A stretch of 64,000 nt of DNA from Draconibacterium orientale (GCA_020718205.1 DYSN01000004.1:1-64000), one strand, 5' to 3'; positions 28,397 through 38,266 are shown, counted from the stretch's first letter. Notes: generated from the sequence alone by a model not told the origin. Numbers and translations are program-made.

Positions 28397-30202
28397 CTAA
28401 AACAATCCGCCTTTTTGATAGATTTCCAATTGTACTTCGGAGAATGGATCGCCCGAAATGGTAGTTCCTTTGGTAAGGTTTTCTATCATCCCTAAGTTAA
28501 AATCCACTTTTATGGAATCGCCAGTCTCAAGTTTCAAACCTTCGAGTGATGGATAGGTCATGATGGGGAACGCCGCATTGATGGCGTTTCGTTCATAAAT
28601 AGCTCCAAACGATTCGGCAATAACAGCCTGAATTCCAAGCGAAATAAAGCAATCAACAGCCTGTTGACGCGAACTGCCGCTTCCAAAGTTTTTAGCTACC
28701 ACCACAATATCACCAGCTTTGGCTTTTTTGCTAAAATCCTCATAACCTTTCAGATTGTCGAAAGTGTATTGCCCCATGTCCTTAATGTCGGTGATGGCTA
28801 AATAGCGGTTATGGAAAATCATGTCGGTGTCGATATTGTCTTCGTCAATATACCAAACTCTTCCCTGAACAACGGTGGGTTTATCATCAGCAATGGCTTG
28901 ATTTTGTGCAGTTTCTGCATTTTTTACGATTGCATTTCCTGTCACAAAAGTCATGGGTTCATCGGGAATATGGGCTGCATCGGTAATATAGCCGGCCAAA
29001 GCACTGGCAGCTACCGATTCGGGGGATGCCAGATAAACAGCTCCTTTTCCTTGTTTACCGGGGAAGTTTCTGTTACCGGTGGAAATAGTTACCTCGCCCG
29101 GGCCATTCTGACCCACTTGTCCGGCTGCACAACCGGCACAACCGGCATTGGAAACCATAGCCCCTGCATCTTTAAAAATGCGGAACAGTCCTTCTTCCAT
29201 ACATTGCACCCAAACATCATCGGTGGCTGGAACAATTTTCAACACCACGCCTGGCGCTACTTTGCGTCCTTTAAGGATATTGGCCAAAGCACGCATATCT
29301 TCTATTCGGCCATTGGTGCAACTTCCCACAAAAGCACTGTCAATTTTTATTTTGTCGCCCACAGGTATTTCCACAGTATCGTGTGGAGCGCCCGGACGAC
29401 TTACCATGGGCACAAAATTTGAAACATCAATATGATGAACCTGGGCATACTGAGCATCGCTATCGGCACAAATAGGATTCAACTTACGACCGGCTTTCTC
29501 TTCGGCATATTTCATTATTTCTTCGGTGGGTGTGAAAAGGAGAATAATGGCTCCCATCTCGGTTCCCATACTGGCTATGGTTATGCGGTCGGACAAGTTA
29601 AAACGGTCGATGACATCGCCATAAAGCTCCACCGAAAATCCCAGCAAATCGTTGGCTCCGAATATATTCAGCAGGTTTAAAACAAAATCCTTGGCTGTGA
29701 TATGAGCAGGAAGCGTGCCTGTAACATTGAGTTTAACAGATTCAGGGACTTTAAACCAAACCATTCCCCTGTTGAAAGCCGCTGCAATATCCTGATCGCC
29801 CATTCCCTGGCCAAAAGCACCAATGGCCCCTAAAATATTGGCATGAGAATCGGTGGTTACGGCGGTTGCGCCCGGATATACAATGCCTTCGTTTATCATG
29901 GTATGGGTTCCAATTCCATGGTCGATATCGTAGACTTTAATACCATGTTTACGAGCCCAAACCCGCACAACTTGCTGGTTCACTGCATATTTTTGATCGG
30001 AACCCGTTGGATTGGTATCGAAGGTAAAAAAGGTTTTTGATGGATCATCTACCTTTAGATTGTTGGTTTCCATAGTTTTAACAACATTGGGGCCACCAAA
30101 ATCACGGGCAGCTCGGGCATCTATTTCAATATCAACAATATCGCCTGGTTTTACCTGGTCGTATTTGGAGTGATTGGCAATAATTTTCTCAATTAGATTC
30201 AT
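28397..30202 (-). CDS. Aconitase-superfamily hydratase (LeuC-LeuD fused type)
   Basis: TTDSHANILGAIGAFGQGMGDQDIA, GSCTNGRIEDMR, CAGCAAG, C-terminal swivel domain (NFGSGSSRQQAVDCF); ~600 aa. Confidence 0.88.
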   Translation of the reverse strand: MNLIEKIIANHSKYDQVKPGDIVDIEIDARAARDFGGPNVVKTMETNNLKVDDPSKTFFTFDTNPTGSDQKYAVNQQVVRVWARKHGIKVYDIDHGIGTHTMINEGIVYPGATAVTTDSHANILGAIGAFGQGMGDQDIAAAFNRGMVWFKVPESVKLNVTGTLPAHITAKDFVLNLLNIFGANDLLGFSVELYGDVIDRFNLSDRITIASMGTEMGAIILLFTPTEEIMKYAEEKAGRKLNPICADSDAQYAQVHHIDVSNFVPMVSRPGAPHDTVEIPVGDKIKIDSAFVGSCTNGRIEDMRALANILKGRKVAPGVVLKIVPATDDVWVQCMEEGLFRIFKDAGAMVSNAGCAGCAAGQVGQNGPGEVTISTGNRNFPGKQGKGAVYLASPESVAASALAGYITDAAHIPDEPMTFVTGNAIVKNAETAQNQAIADDKPTVVQGRVWYIDEDNIDTDMIFHNRYLAITDIKDMGQYTFDNLKGYEDFSKKAKAGDIVVVAKNFGSGSSRQQAVDCFISLGIQAVIAESFGAIYERNAINAAFPIMTYPSLEGLKLETGDSIKVDFNLGMIENLTKGTTISGDPFSEVQLEIYQKGGLF

Positions 30203-30219
30203 AGGTTATATCAATTTAA

Positions 30220-30879
30220 TTACTTTTTAAATATCGATTTGTCGGAAAGATAATTGATTTTTCGAAAACCATTTATCCATAAATAAATAAGAAACGGGAT
30301 GAATAAAAGCAGAAGCAGGAAATTTTGCGACATAAGAATAAAGTCGTAAACCCCGTGAAAAAAAATGGGCATCACCAGAGCGAGAACGAGATAACGTGTC
30401 TTTGCAATGAAAAGTGACTTCCCAAAGTAGAATCCCATGACCACCCCAAAAAGTGCATGGGCCGGAACAGCAGTCAGCGAACGGCTATACCCCACCGAAG
30501 CTCCACCCGAGCTAACATAGAGAATATTTTCAACCGCAGCAAAACCCAACGATACAAAAACAGCGTAGACTATTCCATCGAATCGCTCATTGAAGTATGG
30601 GCTGCGACGAATTAACAAATAAAGCACCAAAAACTTAAACAATTCCTCGGTGAAAGCCGCAACCACAAAAGCCCGGTAAGCCACTTGAATATATCCGGTA
30701 AAAAGCGGATAAAATGTCATTAATAATTCTTCGACCACAATTATGGGAAGGGTAATAATAGCACCAGCTAAAAGAGTTTTAAGGAGCAAACCAACCGGTT
30801 CCTTCTCATATTTATCGCGAACATAAATATAGACAAGGATAACAATGACTGGAGCAAGAGCTAAAAACAACAAATCCAT
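30220..30879 (-). CDS. PrsW-family intramembrane metalloprotease
   Basis: Multi-TM with AAFTEELFKFLVL and HALFGVVMGFYFG; MDLLFLALAPV start at 30879 preferred because the upstream codons overlap a terminator hairpin. Confidence 0.8.
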   Translation of the reverse strand: MDLLFLALAPVIVILVYIYVRDKYEKEPVGLLLKTLLAGAIITLPIIVVEELLMTFYPLFTGYIQVAYRAFVVAAFTEELFKFLVLYLLIRRSPYFNERFDGIVYAVFVSLGFAAVENILYVSSGGASVGYSRSLTAVPAHALFGVVMGFYFGKSLFIAKTRYLVLALVMPIFFHGVYDFILMSQNFLLLLLFIPFLIYLWINGFRKINYLSDKSIFKK

Positions 30880-30897
30880 GTGGGGAATTATTAAAAA

Positions 30898-30930
30898 AAG
30901 AGACAGCAAGCCCAAAAGCCTGCTATCTCT
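30898..30930 (-). terminator. Terminator-like hairpin downstream of the HD-domain gene
   Basis: AGAGATAGCAGGC-ttttgg-GCTTGCTGTCTCTTTTTTT on the minus strand. Confidence 0.6.
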
Positions 30931-30944
30931 CTATCTGGTTCATT

Positions 30945-31508
30945 TTATTTTTTTATGATTAGTCTTTCTTTGAAAGGCAGAAAAGTCATGAAGTCGGAAT
31001 GATGAACCACATAGGCTTCGGTGGTTCTTTTAATCATATTTCCTTCGTCGGCATGGGCTGCAATGATATGACATACCTCCGCAGGAACTCCACATTCTTC
31101 GGCCAAAGATACGCCCGAAAAAGGATGGCGAACATATTTGCCATAATTCCCCTGAACGGCTTTTCCGTTGGCATCGAGCTCATATTCAAGCAATTTTCCC
31201 ACATCGGCCAAAATAGCACCGGCAATGAGCACATCCATGTCGCAGGTGAGCTCCCCGTGATACATATCATTGATTTTTTGTCCGGCATCGCGTGCAATAT
31301 GAACCACTGAGCGTTTGTGATCCATAAAGGTGACTTTTAAATCGGGGCCACAAAGCAAAGTGAAAGGAATTCTATTCAAATCATCGGGGGTTAGCACACT
31401 TCTTTGAAGCGCCAGCTCCCAGGTTTTGGCGGTCTGATCGCGCAAAGTCTCGTTCTCAATCCAATTGAGCTCGGGCCACAAAACATATACCTGGTTTTCC
31501 ATAGTCAT
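30945..31508 (-). CDS. HD-domain phosphohydrolase-like protein
   Basis: RSVVHIARDAGQKIND, AGAILADVGKLLEYE, VRHPFSG, HIIAAHADEGN. Confidence 0.8.
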   Translation of the reverse strand: MTMENQVYVLWPELNWIENETLRDQTAKTWELALQRSVLTPDDLNRIPFTLLCGPDLKVTFMDHKRSVVHIARDAGQKINDMYHGELTCDMDVLIAGAILADVGKLLEYELDANGKAVQGNYGKYVRHPFSGVSLAEECGVPAEVCHIIAAHADEGNMIKRTTEAYVVHHSDFMTFLPFKERLIIKK

Positions 31509-31525
31509 TTTGAATGAATTTCCGA

Positions 31526-32722
31526 TTAGAGTTTAGCAATGATGGCATCGGCCATTTGGCGGGTACTGGCGGCGCCTTCGTTCACTACTTTGGCTGTTCC
31601 GCGCATTTTCATCATATCGTAGGTACGAACTTTACCTTCGGCAATAACTTCGGCAACGGCTTTTCTTATTTTCTTAGCTTTTTCCTGTTCTTCAACAAAA
31701 TCAAGCATCATGCAGGCCGATTCAATCATGGCGATTGGGTTCACTATAGAAACTTCATATTCAGCATATTTAGGAGCCGATCCGTGGGTAGGTTCAAAAA
31801 CACCTATTCCATTGTCGGGGTTCATTTGAGCTGAAGCTGCAAAACCCAATCCACCAATTAAACCGGCAAAACCATCGGAAACAATATCGCCAAACATATT
31901 TCCAGCTACTATAACTCCGTAATCCTCAGGATTTTTTGTAAGCCACATCATTTGAGCATCAATATTGGTATTCCACAATTCGATATGCGAATAATCGGCT
32001 TTTTGCATTTGTTGCGCCATTTTATACATCATACCGCTGGTTTCGCGAATTACATTGGGTTTCTCGCAAACGGTAACCGATTTATAGCCATATTTATTGG
32101 CATGTTCAAAAGCGGCTCTCAAAATTCTCTCGGTCGCTCTTTTGGTGAAGATACGGGTAGAGATGGAAATTTCTTCTTTGGGGGTTGCTCCAAAATTCTG
32201 AACAAATTTGGGGTGTGTCATCATGGCTTCGTAAACCTGAACCGGTGGATTGCTCCACTCAACGCCACCATACAATCCTTCGGTGTTTTGGCGGAAGATG
32301 GCCACATCAACGGCAGGCTCTTCAATGGTAGTGCCTTGTCCGCGACGAACAAAATTCAGCGGGTTGCCGATATAAGATTTGCAGGGACGCAAACAAATAT
32401 CGAGACCAAAATGCTGACGAAGACCAACTATGGGGCTGCTATAAACCAATCCTTTTGTTTTGAGCTCCGGAGCCAACTCGTCGAAGGCTGCATCTTTTGG
32501 TTTGGAAGTGATGGCACCAAACAGAGCGACTTTGTATTTCTCGATTAAATCGATGGTTCTTTGGGGCAGCGGATTGCCTTCTTTCCTCCAGAATTCCCAT
32601 CCTATATCGCCTTCAATATAGTCGGCTTCAAAGCCGGCTGATTCCAATACTCTTAGGGTTTCATCCAGTACAACCTTTCCGATTCCATCGCCGGGCAAGG
32701 TTACAATTGTTCTTTTTGACAT
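31526..32722 (-). CDS. Isocitrate/isopropylmalate dehydrogenase family (NAD-type IDH-like)
   Basis: LPGDGIGKVV, RQNTEGLYGG, GNMFGDIVSDGFAGLIGGLGFAAS, FEPTHGSAPKYA. Confidence 0.9.
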   Translation of the reverse strand: MSKRTIVTLPGDGIGKVVLDETLRVLESAGFEADYIEGDIGWEFWRKEGNPLPQRTIDLIEKYKVALFGAITSKPKDAAFDELAPELKTKGLVYSSPIVGLRQHFGLDICLRPCKSYIGNPLNFVRRGQGTTIEEPAVDVAIFRQNTEGLYGGVEWSNPPVQVYEAMMTHPKFVQNFGATPKEEISISTRIFTKRATERILRAAFEHANKYGYKSVTVCEKPNVIRETSGMMYKMAQQMQKADYSHIELWNTNIDAQMMWLTKNPEDYGVIVAGNMFGDIVSDGFAGLIGGLGFAASAQMNPDNGIGVFEPTHGSAPKYAEYEVSIVNPIAMIESACMMLDFVEEQEKAKKIRKAVAEVIAEGKVRTYDMMKMRGTAKVVNEGAASTRQMADAIIAKL

Positions 32723-32885
32723 ATGCTAATTTTTAATTTTTTTCAGGCTCAAAAATAGAAACAAAACCCATTCAATTAGGGGTTTATCAGCGAATTCGGC
32801 AGAGAAATATTAAAATCAGTGGAACTCTTATATTCTGAAATTGGTGATTGCTTAACGATCAGTTGGGAATGCGATCAGGGGTTAC

Positions 32886-33521
32886 TTAAAACTCTAAAAT
32901 CCCTTTTCCCTGACGGAGAATCTCGAAATCGCCATTCACACAATCTACCACTGTGCTGGCCTGATTGTCGCCATAGCCTCCATCGATTACCAAATCAACG
33001 CGGTCACTGAAATCGTCGTAAAGAATTTCCGCATCGGTATTGTACTCGAGTATTTTGTCTTCATCATTCACCGACGACGAGATAAGCGGATGATTGAGCT
33101 TGTCCACAATTTCCAAAGCAACTCTGTGGTTGGGAATTCTGATTCCAATGGTTTTCTTTTTGTTGTTGAAAATCTTAGGAATGCTGCTGTTGGCTTCGAG
33201 AATAAAGGTGAACGGCCCGGGCAAATTCCGCTTCATGAGTTTAAACACAGATTTATCAAAGGTTTTGGTGAAAGCCGAAAGCTGACTCAAGTCGCTGAAG
33301 ATAAAAGAGAAATCCGCTTCTTTTTTTTTTATTCCCTTGAGTTGACTGATTCGCTCAATGGCTCTGGCCTTGTTCGGATGACATCCAAAAGCATAAACTG
33401 TATCGGTCGGGTAAATGATTACACCCCCGTCCATCAGACATTCAATCACCGTGTTGATTAATTTTGGTGAAGGATTTTCAGGGTAAATTTTCAGTAACAT
33501 TTCGTGATTTTTAAGCCGCAA
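32886..33521 (-). CDS. L-threonylcarbamoyladenylate synthase (Sua5/YciO/TsaC family)
   Basis: GGVIIYPTDTVYAFGC, KGIKKKEADF, PGPFTFIL, IGIRIPNH. Confidence 0.9.
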   Translation of the reverse strand: MRLKNHEMLLKIYPENPSPKLINTVIECLMDGGVIIYPTDTVYAFGCHPNKARAIERISQLKGIKKKEADFSFIFSDLSQLSAFTKTFDKSVFKLMKRNLPGPFTFILEANSSIPKIFNNKKKTIGIRIPNHRVALEIVDKLNHPLISSSVNDEDKILEYNTDAEILYDDFSDRVDLVIDGGYGDNQASTVVDCVNGDFEILRQGKGILEF

Positions 33522-33571
33522 AAGTATTGATTTATTGGAATCGGGAGTGATTTAAATTTTTTATACCGGTG

Positions 33572-33603
33572 TTTGCTCAAATGGTAATCAAATACTATCT
33601 TTG
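33572..33603 (+). promoter_or_regulatory. Bacteroidota primary-sigma promoter
   Basis: TTTG-N20-TATCTTTG upstream of the 33625 lipoprotein gene. Confidence 0.75.
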
Positions 33604-33624
33604 CTTGGTACATAAATAGTTGAA

Positions 33625-34023
33625 ATGAAGAAAGCAATCAGCCTTTTAGCAGTCGTTGTTGTCGTTTTAGGGATTGTACTATCCTGTTCCAAAAACGATA
33701 TCGATCAGCAATATCAAACCTACGAAGTAGAATATTTGTTAAAGAACAATTTGCCCGAGGGCAAACGGTTCACTATAACCTATAAGAATCCGGCTTATGC
33801 CAACAAAACCACCGAGCAATATGAAAATATTCAGGATACCTTCTGGATTCGTTTTGAAGCTAAGAGCTTAGATTATTTGTATTTATCGGCAAAAACCAAA
33901 AACGATACGTCTGATTATTCCATAAGCATCTATGTGGATTCCAAATTAATTGAAATGGATTCGACTTCTTGCAACTGGGAATGCGACAGCACCTTTGTAG
34001 AAATTGATTATCCCCTTCCATAA
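33625..34023 (+). CDS. Small hypothetical lipoprotein
   Basis: Lipobox VLSCSKND; 132 aa. Confidence 0.75.
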   Translation: MKKAISLLAVVVVVLGIVLSCSKNDIDQQYQTYEVEYLLKNNLPEGKRFTITYKNPAYANKTTEQYENIQDTFWIRFEAKSLDYLYLSAKTKNDTSDYSISIYVDSKLIEMDSTSCNWECDSTFVEIDYPLP

Positions 34024-34136
34024 AATATAAGTTTCTGGTTTTTAGAGTTTTGTTTTCACAACACTCATCCTGTTAAAAACAAATATATTCTCAAATTAAA
34101 GGTGCTTTAGCATCTGTTTATCAATAATATAATAGG

Positions 34137-35558
34137 ATGACAGGAATTTTCAGCAGATTTCCGCGAACATTTTGGATTGCAAACACCATTGAGCTTTTTG
34201 AGCGTTTTGCGTGGTATGGCTTTTTTATGCTGTTTGCCAACTATCTCACCAAATCGGGAGAACTTGGTGGATTGGAATTCAGCCAAAATCAAAAAGGTAT
34301 CATTATGGGTGTGGGAACGGGCATTCTTTACTTTCTCCCCATCATCACCGGAGCCATTGCCGATAAATGGGGATATAAAAAAGTGCTGTTTCTTTCGTTC
34401 ATCATTTATGCATCGGCATTTGCAATTATTCCACTTTTCGACACCTTTACCGGAGTGTTTATCAGCTATTTATATCTGGCTGTTGGGGCTGCTCTTTTTA
34501 AACCCATCATTTCGGCAACCGTTTCCAAAACCACCACCAAAGAAACTGCCTCCATTGGTTTTGGTATCTTTTATATGATGGTGAATATTGGTTCTTTTTT
34601 CGGCCCCCTGTTGACCCTGGCTTTTAAAGATACTTCCTACGAAATGGTGTTTTATTTGTCGGCGGGAATCATTTCCATTAATTTTATCCTGCTCCTTTTT
34701 TACAAAGAGCCCGACAAAATTGAAAATACCGATTCGCTCATTATCACCCTTCAAACGATTTTTCGAAATATAATCCATGTGATGGCCGATTTCAAATTCG
34801 TGCTGTTTCTATTGATTGCCGCGGGTTTCTGGACCATGTACCTGCAGCTGTTTTTCACATTGCCCGTCTTTATCGAACAATGGGTAGATACTTCTTCCTG
34901 GGTCAGTTTCTTCAGCAACTCCATGCCATTTATTTCTGAAACCTATAGCCGTGGCAATCAGATGGATCCTGAGTTTATCACCAATTTCGACGCTTTGTTT
35001 ATCATCCTTTTTCAGGTTTTGGTGAGCAGCATCATCATGCAGTGGAAGGCTTTAAAGGTAATGGTGAGTGGATTTCTCATCTCAACTATTGGACTTAGCC
35101 TGACATTAATCACCCAAAATCCGCTGTTTATTCTGGTGGCCTTGTTTATTTTTGGGGTTGGTGAAATGACGGCATCTCCCAAGATTACAGAGTATATTGG
35201 TAGTATTGCACCTGCTGATAAGAAAGCATTGTACATGGGCTATTCCTTCATTCCTATGTTTGTGGGGAATATATTAGCCGGATTGGTTTCCGGCCCCGTT
35301 TATCAAAAAACCGGCGATTTGGTCAGCTTTGTGAGATTGGAAGCCGACAAACATCACTTTTCTATCCCATCGGGTCTCACCCAAACCGAGGAAATAAATT
35401 TTCTCTCCACTCAATTGGGAATGAATCACCGGGAAACCATCAACTATTTGTGGGAAATCTATAATCCTTCGCAAATCTGGATGGTTGTTGCAGCCATAGG
35501 CTTTGCCGCTGCTTTTGGTTTGCTCATTTATAACCGATTCATTTTTAAGAAGATATAA
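34137..35558 (+). CDS. POT/PTR2-like MFS transporter
   Basis: FWIANTIELFERFAWYGFFMLFANYL, 12-TM MFS, SPKITEYIGSIAP. Confidence 0.82.
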   Translation: MTGIFSRFPRTFWIANTIELFERFAWYGFFMLFANYLTKSGELGGLEFSQNQKGIIMGVGTGILYFLPIITGAIADKWGYKKVLFLSFIIYASAFAIIPLFDTFTGVFISYLYLAVGAALFKPIISATVSKTTTKETASIGFGIFYMMVNIGSFFGPLLTLAFKDTSYEMVFYLSAGIISINFILLLFYKEPDKIENTDSLIITLQTIFRNIIHVMADFKFVLFLLIAAGFWTMYLQLFFTLPVFIEQWVDTSSWVSFFSNSMPFISETYSRGNQMDPEFITNFDALFIILFQVLVSSIIMQWKALKVMVSGFLISTIGLSLTLITQNPLFILVALFIFGVGEMTASPKITEYIGSIAPADKKALYMGYSFIPMFVGNILAGLVSGPVYQKTGDLVSFVRLEADKHHFSIPSGLTQTEEINFLSTQLGMNHRETINYLWEIYNPSQIWMVVAAIGFAAAFGLLIYNRFIFKKI

Positions 35559-35566
35559 TCCATAAT

Positions 35567-36292
35567 TTACTTTTCGCGATAGTGATATTGTATATGGGTT
35601 GGGCGGGCATTTTCTGATAACGACTTTTTATCCGTAGGTTGATCCGACCGCCAATAAGCATCTTCATCATCGGACACATCGGTATCGTCCCATTGAAACT
35701 CATCTTCTTTTGGCCCCTGTTTTCTGAAAGCCACAGCGGCTAAAAGGCCGGAAAGAAAGCCAAACAGGTGCCCTTCCCAACTGATATTTTTATCGGGGAA
35801 AAACTCTGGGAAAAAGCCCCAAATCATACTTCCGTAAAGAAAAGTGACGATTAAAGTAAGAGTCAGCAATCTTCGGTTATTACGCAAAATGCCCGACATA
35901 AACAGAAAAGCGACCAGACCATACACCACTCCACTGGCTCCAATATGATACGATTCGTGGGCACCAAGCCAAAGCCAAAGTCCGGTTAAAAGCCAAACGA
36001 GCACAAAAATCTTCCAGGCAAGTTCGCGGTAGAAATAGAACAACATGGTTCCCAGGAAAAGAAATGGGGTGGTATTGGAAAGCAAATGCTCCCAGTCACC
36101 ATGAATCAATGGCATGGTAATAATGCCCCCCAGGCTTTCCCAATGCAACGGATAAACCCCACCCTGAGTAAACTTCCAATGAAACAGTGTTTCCACAAGC
36201 TTTACCAACCACATGATAAGCACCATGACAAAGGGCCAGAAAGCTGCACGCAACAAAATATTTTTTTCCTGTTGTGAATTCATGGTCATCAT
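35567..36292 (-). CDS. Rhomboid-family intramembrane serine protease
   Basis: GDWEHLLSNTTPFLFLG, GASGVVYGLVAFLF catalytic Ser, GHLFGFLSGLLAA catalytic His; internal start near 36292 preferred. Confidence 0.9.
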   Translation of the reverse strand: MMTMNSQQEKNILLRAAFWPFVMVLIMWLVKLVETLFHWKFTQGGVYPLHWESLGGIITMPLIHGDWEHLLSNTTPFLFLGTMLFYFYRELAWKIFVLVWLLTGLWLWLGAHESYHIGASGVVYGLVAFLFMSGILRNNRRLLTLTLIVTFLYGSMIWGFFPEFFPDKNISWEGHLFGFLSGLLAAVAFRKQGPKEDEFQWDDTDVSDDEDAYWRSDQPTDKKSLSENARPTHIQYHYREK

Positions 36293-36350
36293 AGAGCAAA
36301 AATAGTACAAAACATTGCTTTTCAGCCTTTTTGACAGAATGTCATAAAAA

Positions 36351-36370
36351 AAGGGGAAAAATCCCCTTTA
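36351..36370 (-). terminator. Intrinsic terminator of the primary sigma gene
   Basis: TAAAGGGGATTTTTCCCCTTTTTTT on the minus strand. Confidence 0.8.
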
Positions 36371-36372
36371 TA

Positions 36373-37239
36373 CTATTGTCCTAAATACGATTTGAGCAGC
36401 TTGCTTCGCGAGGGATGTTTGAGTCGGCGGATGGCTTTCTCCTTGATTTGACGCACACGTTCGCGTGTTAAATCGAATTTATCGCCTATCTCATCCAACG
36501 TTAAGCCGTGATTCATTCCTATTCCATAGTACAAATTTATCACTTCCCGCTCTTTCTCGGTGAGGGTGGAAAGGCTTCGTTCTATTTCTTTGAAGAGACT
36601 CTCCTTGAGAAGATTATCATCGGAAGTTGGGGTATCGTCGCTGGCTAAAAAATCGACCATGCTGGTATCGTCTTCGTAGGAGATAGGAGCATCGATACTT
36701 ACCGATCGGCTCGAGATTCGCATTGCAGCATTTATTTTGAGCTCAGAGGTATCCAAATGCTTGGCTATTTCTTCTTCACTTGGGGTGCGGTTATATTCTT
36801 GCTCAAGTTGCGAAATGGTTTTCTTTATTTTATTGATGGATCCCACCTGATTGAGAGGCAAGCGCACAATTCGCGATTGCTCGGCCAAAGCCTGCAGAAT
36901 AGATTGACGAATCCACCAAACAGCATAGGAAATAAATTTAAAACCTCTGGTTTCGTCGAAACGGCGGGCAGCTTTAATCAAACCCACATTCCCTTCGTTG
37001 ATTAAATCGGGAAGACTTAAACCCTGATTTTGGTATTGCTTTGACACAGAAACCACAAACCGAAGATTGGCTTTCACTAACCGATCTAATGCTAGTTCGT
37101 CGCCTTCTCTTATTTTTTGAGCAAGCATTACTTCCTCTTCGGCAGTAATGAGTTCTTCGCGACCAATATCTGTTAGATACTTGTCGAGCGAGGCATTTTC
37201 GCGATTGGTTATTGATTTATTTATTTTTAGCTGGCGCAT
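36373..37239 (-). CDS. rpoD: Primary RNA polymerase sigma-70 factor (Bacteroidota short type)
   Basis: 288 aa with regions 1.2-4.2: [87 protein letters not shown]. Confidence 0.95.
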   Translation of the reverse strand: MRQLKINKSITNRENASLDKYLTDIGREELITAEEEVMLAQKIREGDELALDRLVKANLRFVVSVSKQYQNQGLSLPDLINEGNVGLIKAARRFDETRGFKFISYAVWWIRQSILQALAEQSRIVRLPLNQVGSINKIKKTISQLEQEYNRTPSEEEIAKHLDTSELKINAAMRISSRSVSIDAPISYEDDTSMVDFLASDDTPTSDDNLLKESLFKEIERSLSTLTEKEREVINLYYGIGMNHGLTLDEIGDKFDLTRERVRQIKEKAIRRLKHPSRSKLLKSYLGQ

Positions 37240-37279
37240 GTTTTATTAATTTTTTTAGGGAAAATAATGACCCGATTAA

Positions 37280-37311
37280 CAAATATAGAAATTTGACGTC
37301 AAATTTCCAAA
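37280..37311 (-). promoter_or_regulatory. Primary sigma gene promoter with a 20-bp palindrome as spacer
   Basis: Minus strand: TTTG - GAAATTTGACGTCAAATTTC - TATATTTG, 40 bp upstream of the start codon. Confidence 0.75.
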
Positions 37312-37464
37312 AATAGTTTAAGAGCATTTTGTTAAAAAACACCTAACCTTTTATCAAATGCCTTATGTATCAAGAACAGCAGCGAGAATTATATATTACA
37401 AATAAAATCTGGATTAAGCTTTTTTAACATGCTGGGGCTTCCACGGCTGGCAATTAAAAAAATA

Positions 37465-37490
37465 CCTCCCAAAAAAAAGCTTTTGGGAGG
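37465..37490 (-). terminator. Intrinsic terminator downstream of the LVIVD lipoprotein gene
   Basis: CCTCCCAAAAGC..TTTTTGGGAGGTATTTTTTT on the minus strand. Confidence 0.7.
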
Positions 37491-37513
37491 CAAGCAAAAC
37501 TGATATCTATAAA

Positions 37514-38266
37514 TTAAAAAAGAATATTACTAATCAGGTTAATGTGATAAACATCGGATATTTCGTACTGGAACAGTCCGTCGGTGCCAATTAGAAACAT
37601 ATGACTTCCTCTGATAATAACATCGTAGGCGTCAATCCCCTGAATGGCAGACACCTGCACCGGGTACGACGGATTGGAATAATCGAAGATTTTGACTCCC
37701 GAAGTGCCGTTGCACACAAAAACAAAATTCTCGTAAAGACCAAGCCCCTTTGGTGAGCTCATATTCACACTCTTCAATAAAACAGGATTTGTTTTATTGG
37801 TGATGTCGAGAATATCAAGTCGGTTAACGCCATTGTTCCAATTGCAGGTGCTTGATGAGTTGAGCGTAACAAAAGCCAGAGAATCGTTGGCTACAACGGG
37901 GTCGCAGCTTGTAATATGCTCATAATAACTCATGTATTTAATATTCGACGGATTGGAGATATCATAGATATGCATGCCATTGACCGATCCGATAAATATA
38001 AAATCGTCGAGAGTAAAAACTGTTTCGATGCCAAAATCCACATTTACGGTGCTCAATAAGTCTGGCTGTGCAGAATTTGTAATGTCGTAAACTTTGAGCT
38101 GATATTCGTTTATTGCAAACAAATAATTGTCGGAAATACTAAATTTTGCCATACTTCCACCCTGGCCTGAGCCATCGGTGTTGGGAGTTTCGGTGCTGTC
38201 TGAACTCTTGGAACAAGAAAACAAAACACTGGCAAATGCCATTAAAATATATATTAACTTTTTCAT
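37514..38266 (-). CDS. LVIVD-repeat lipoprotein (C-terminal-half-like)
   Basis: Lipobox MAFASVLFSCSKS; GGSMAKFSISDNYLFAINEYQLKVYDITN repeats; start at MKKLIY (38266). Confidence 0.8.
   Translation of the reverse strand: MKKLIYILMAFASVLFSCSKSSDSTETPNTDGSGQGGSMAKFSISDNYLFAINEYQLKVYDITNSAQPDLLSTVNVDFGIETVFTLDDFIFIGSVNGMHIYDISNPSNIKYMSYYEHITSCDPVVANDSLAFVTLNSSSTCNWNNGVNRLDILDITNKTNPVLLKSVNMSSPKGLGLYENFVFVCNGTSGVKIFDYSNPSYPVQVSAIQGIDAYDVIIRGSHMFLIGTDGLFQYEISDVYHINLISNILF

Noticed and set aside
28811-29422. 203-aa plus-strand ORF
   Set aside because: Entirely antisense to the aconitase-family gene, no recognisable protein motifs; shadow ORF from codon bias.
31952-32548. 198-aa plus-strand ORF
   Set aside because: Antisense to the IDH-like gene; no domain signature or start context.
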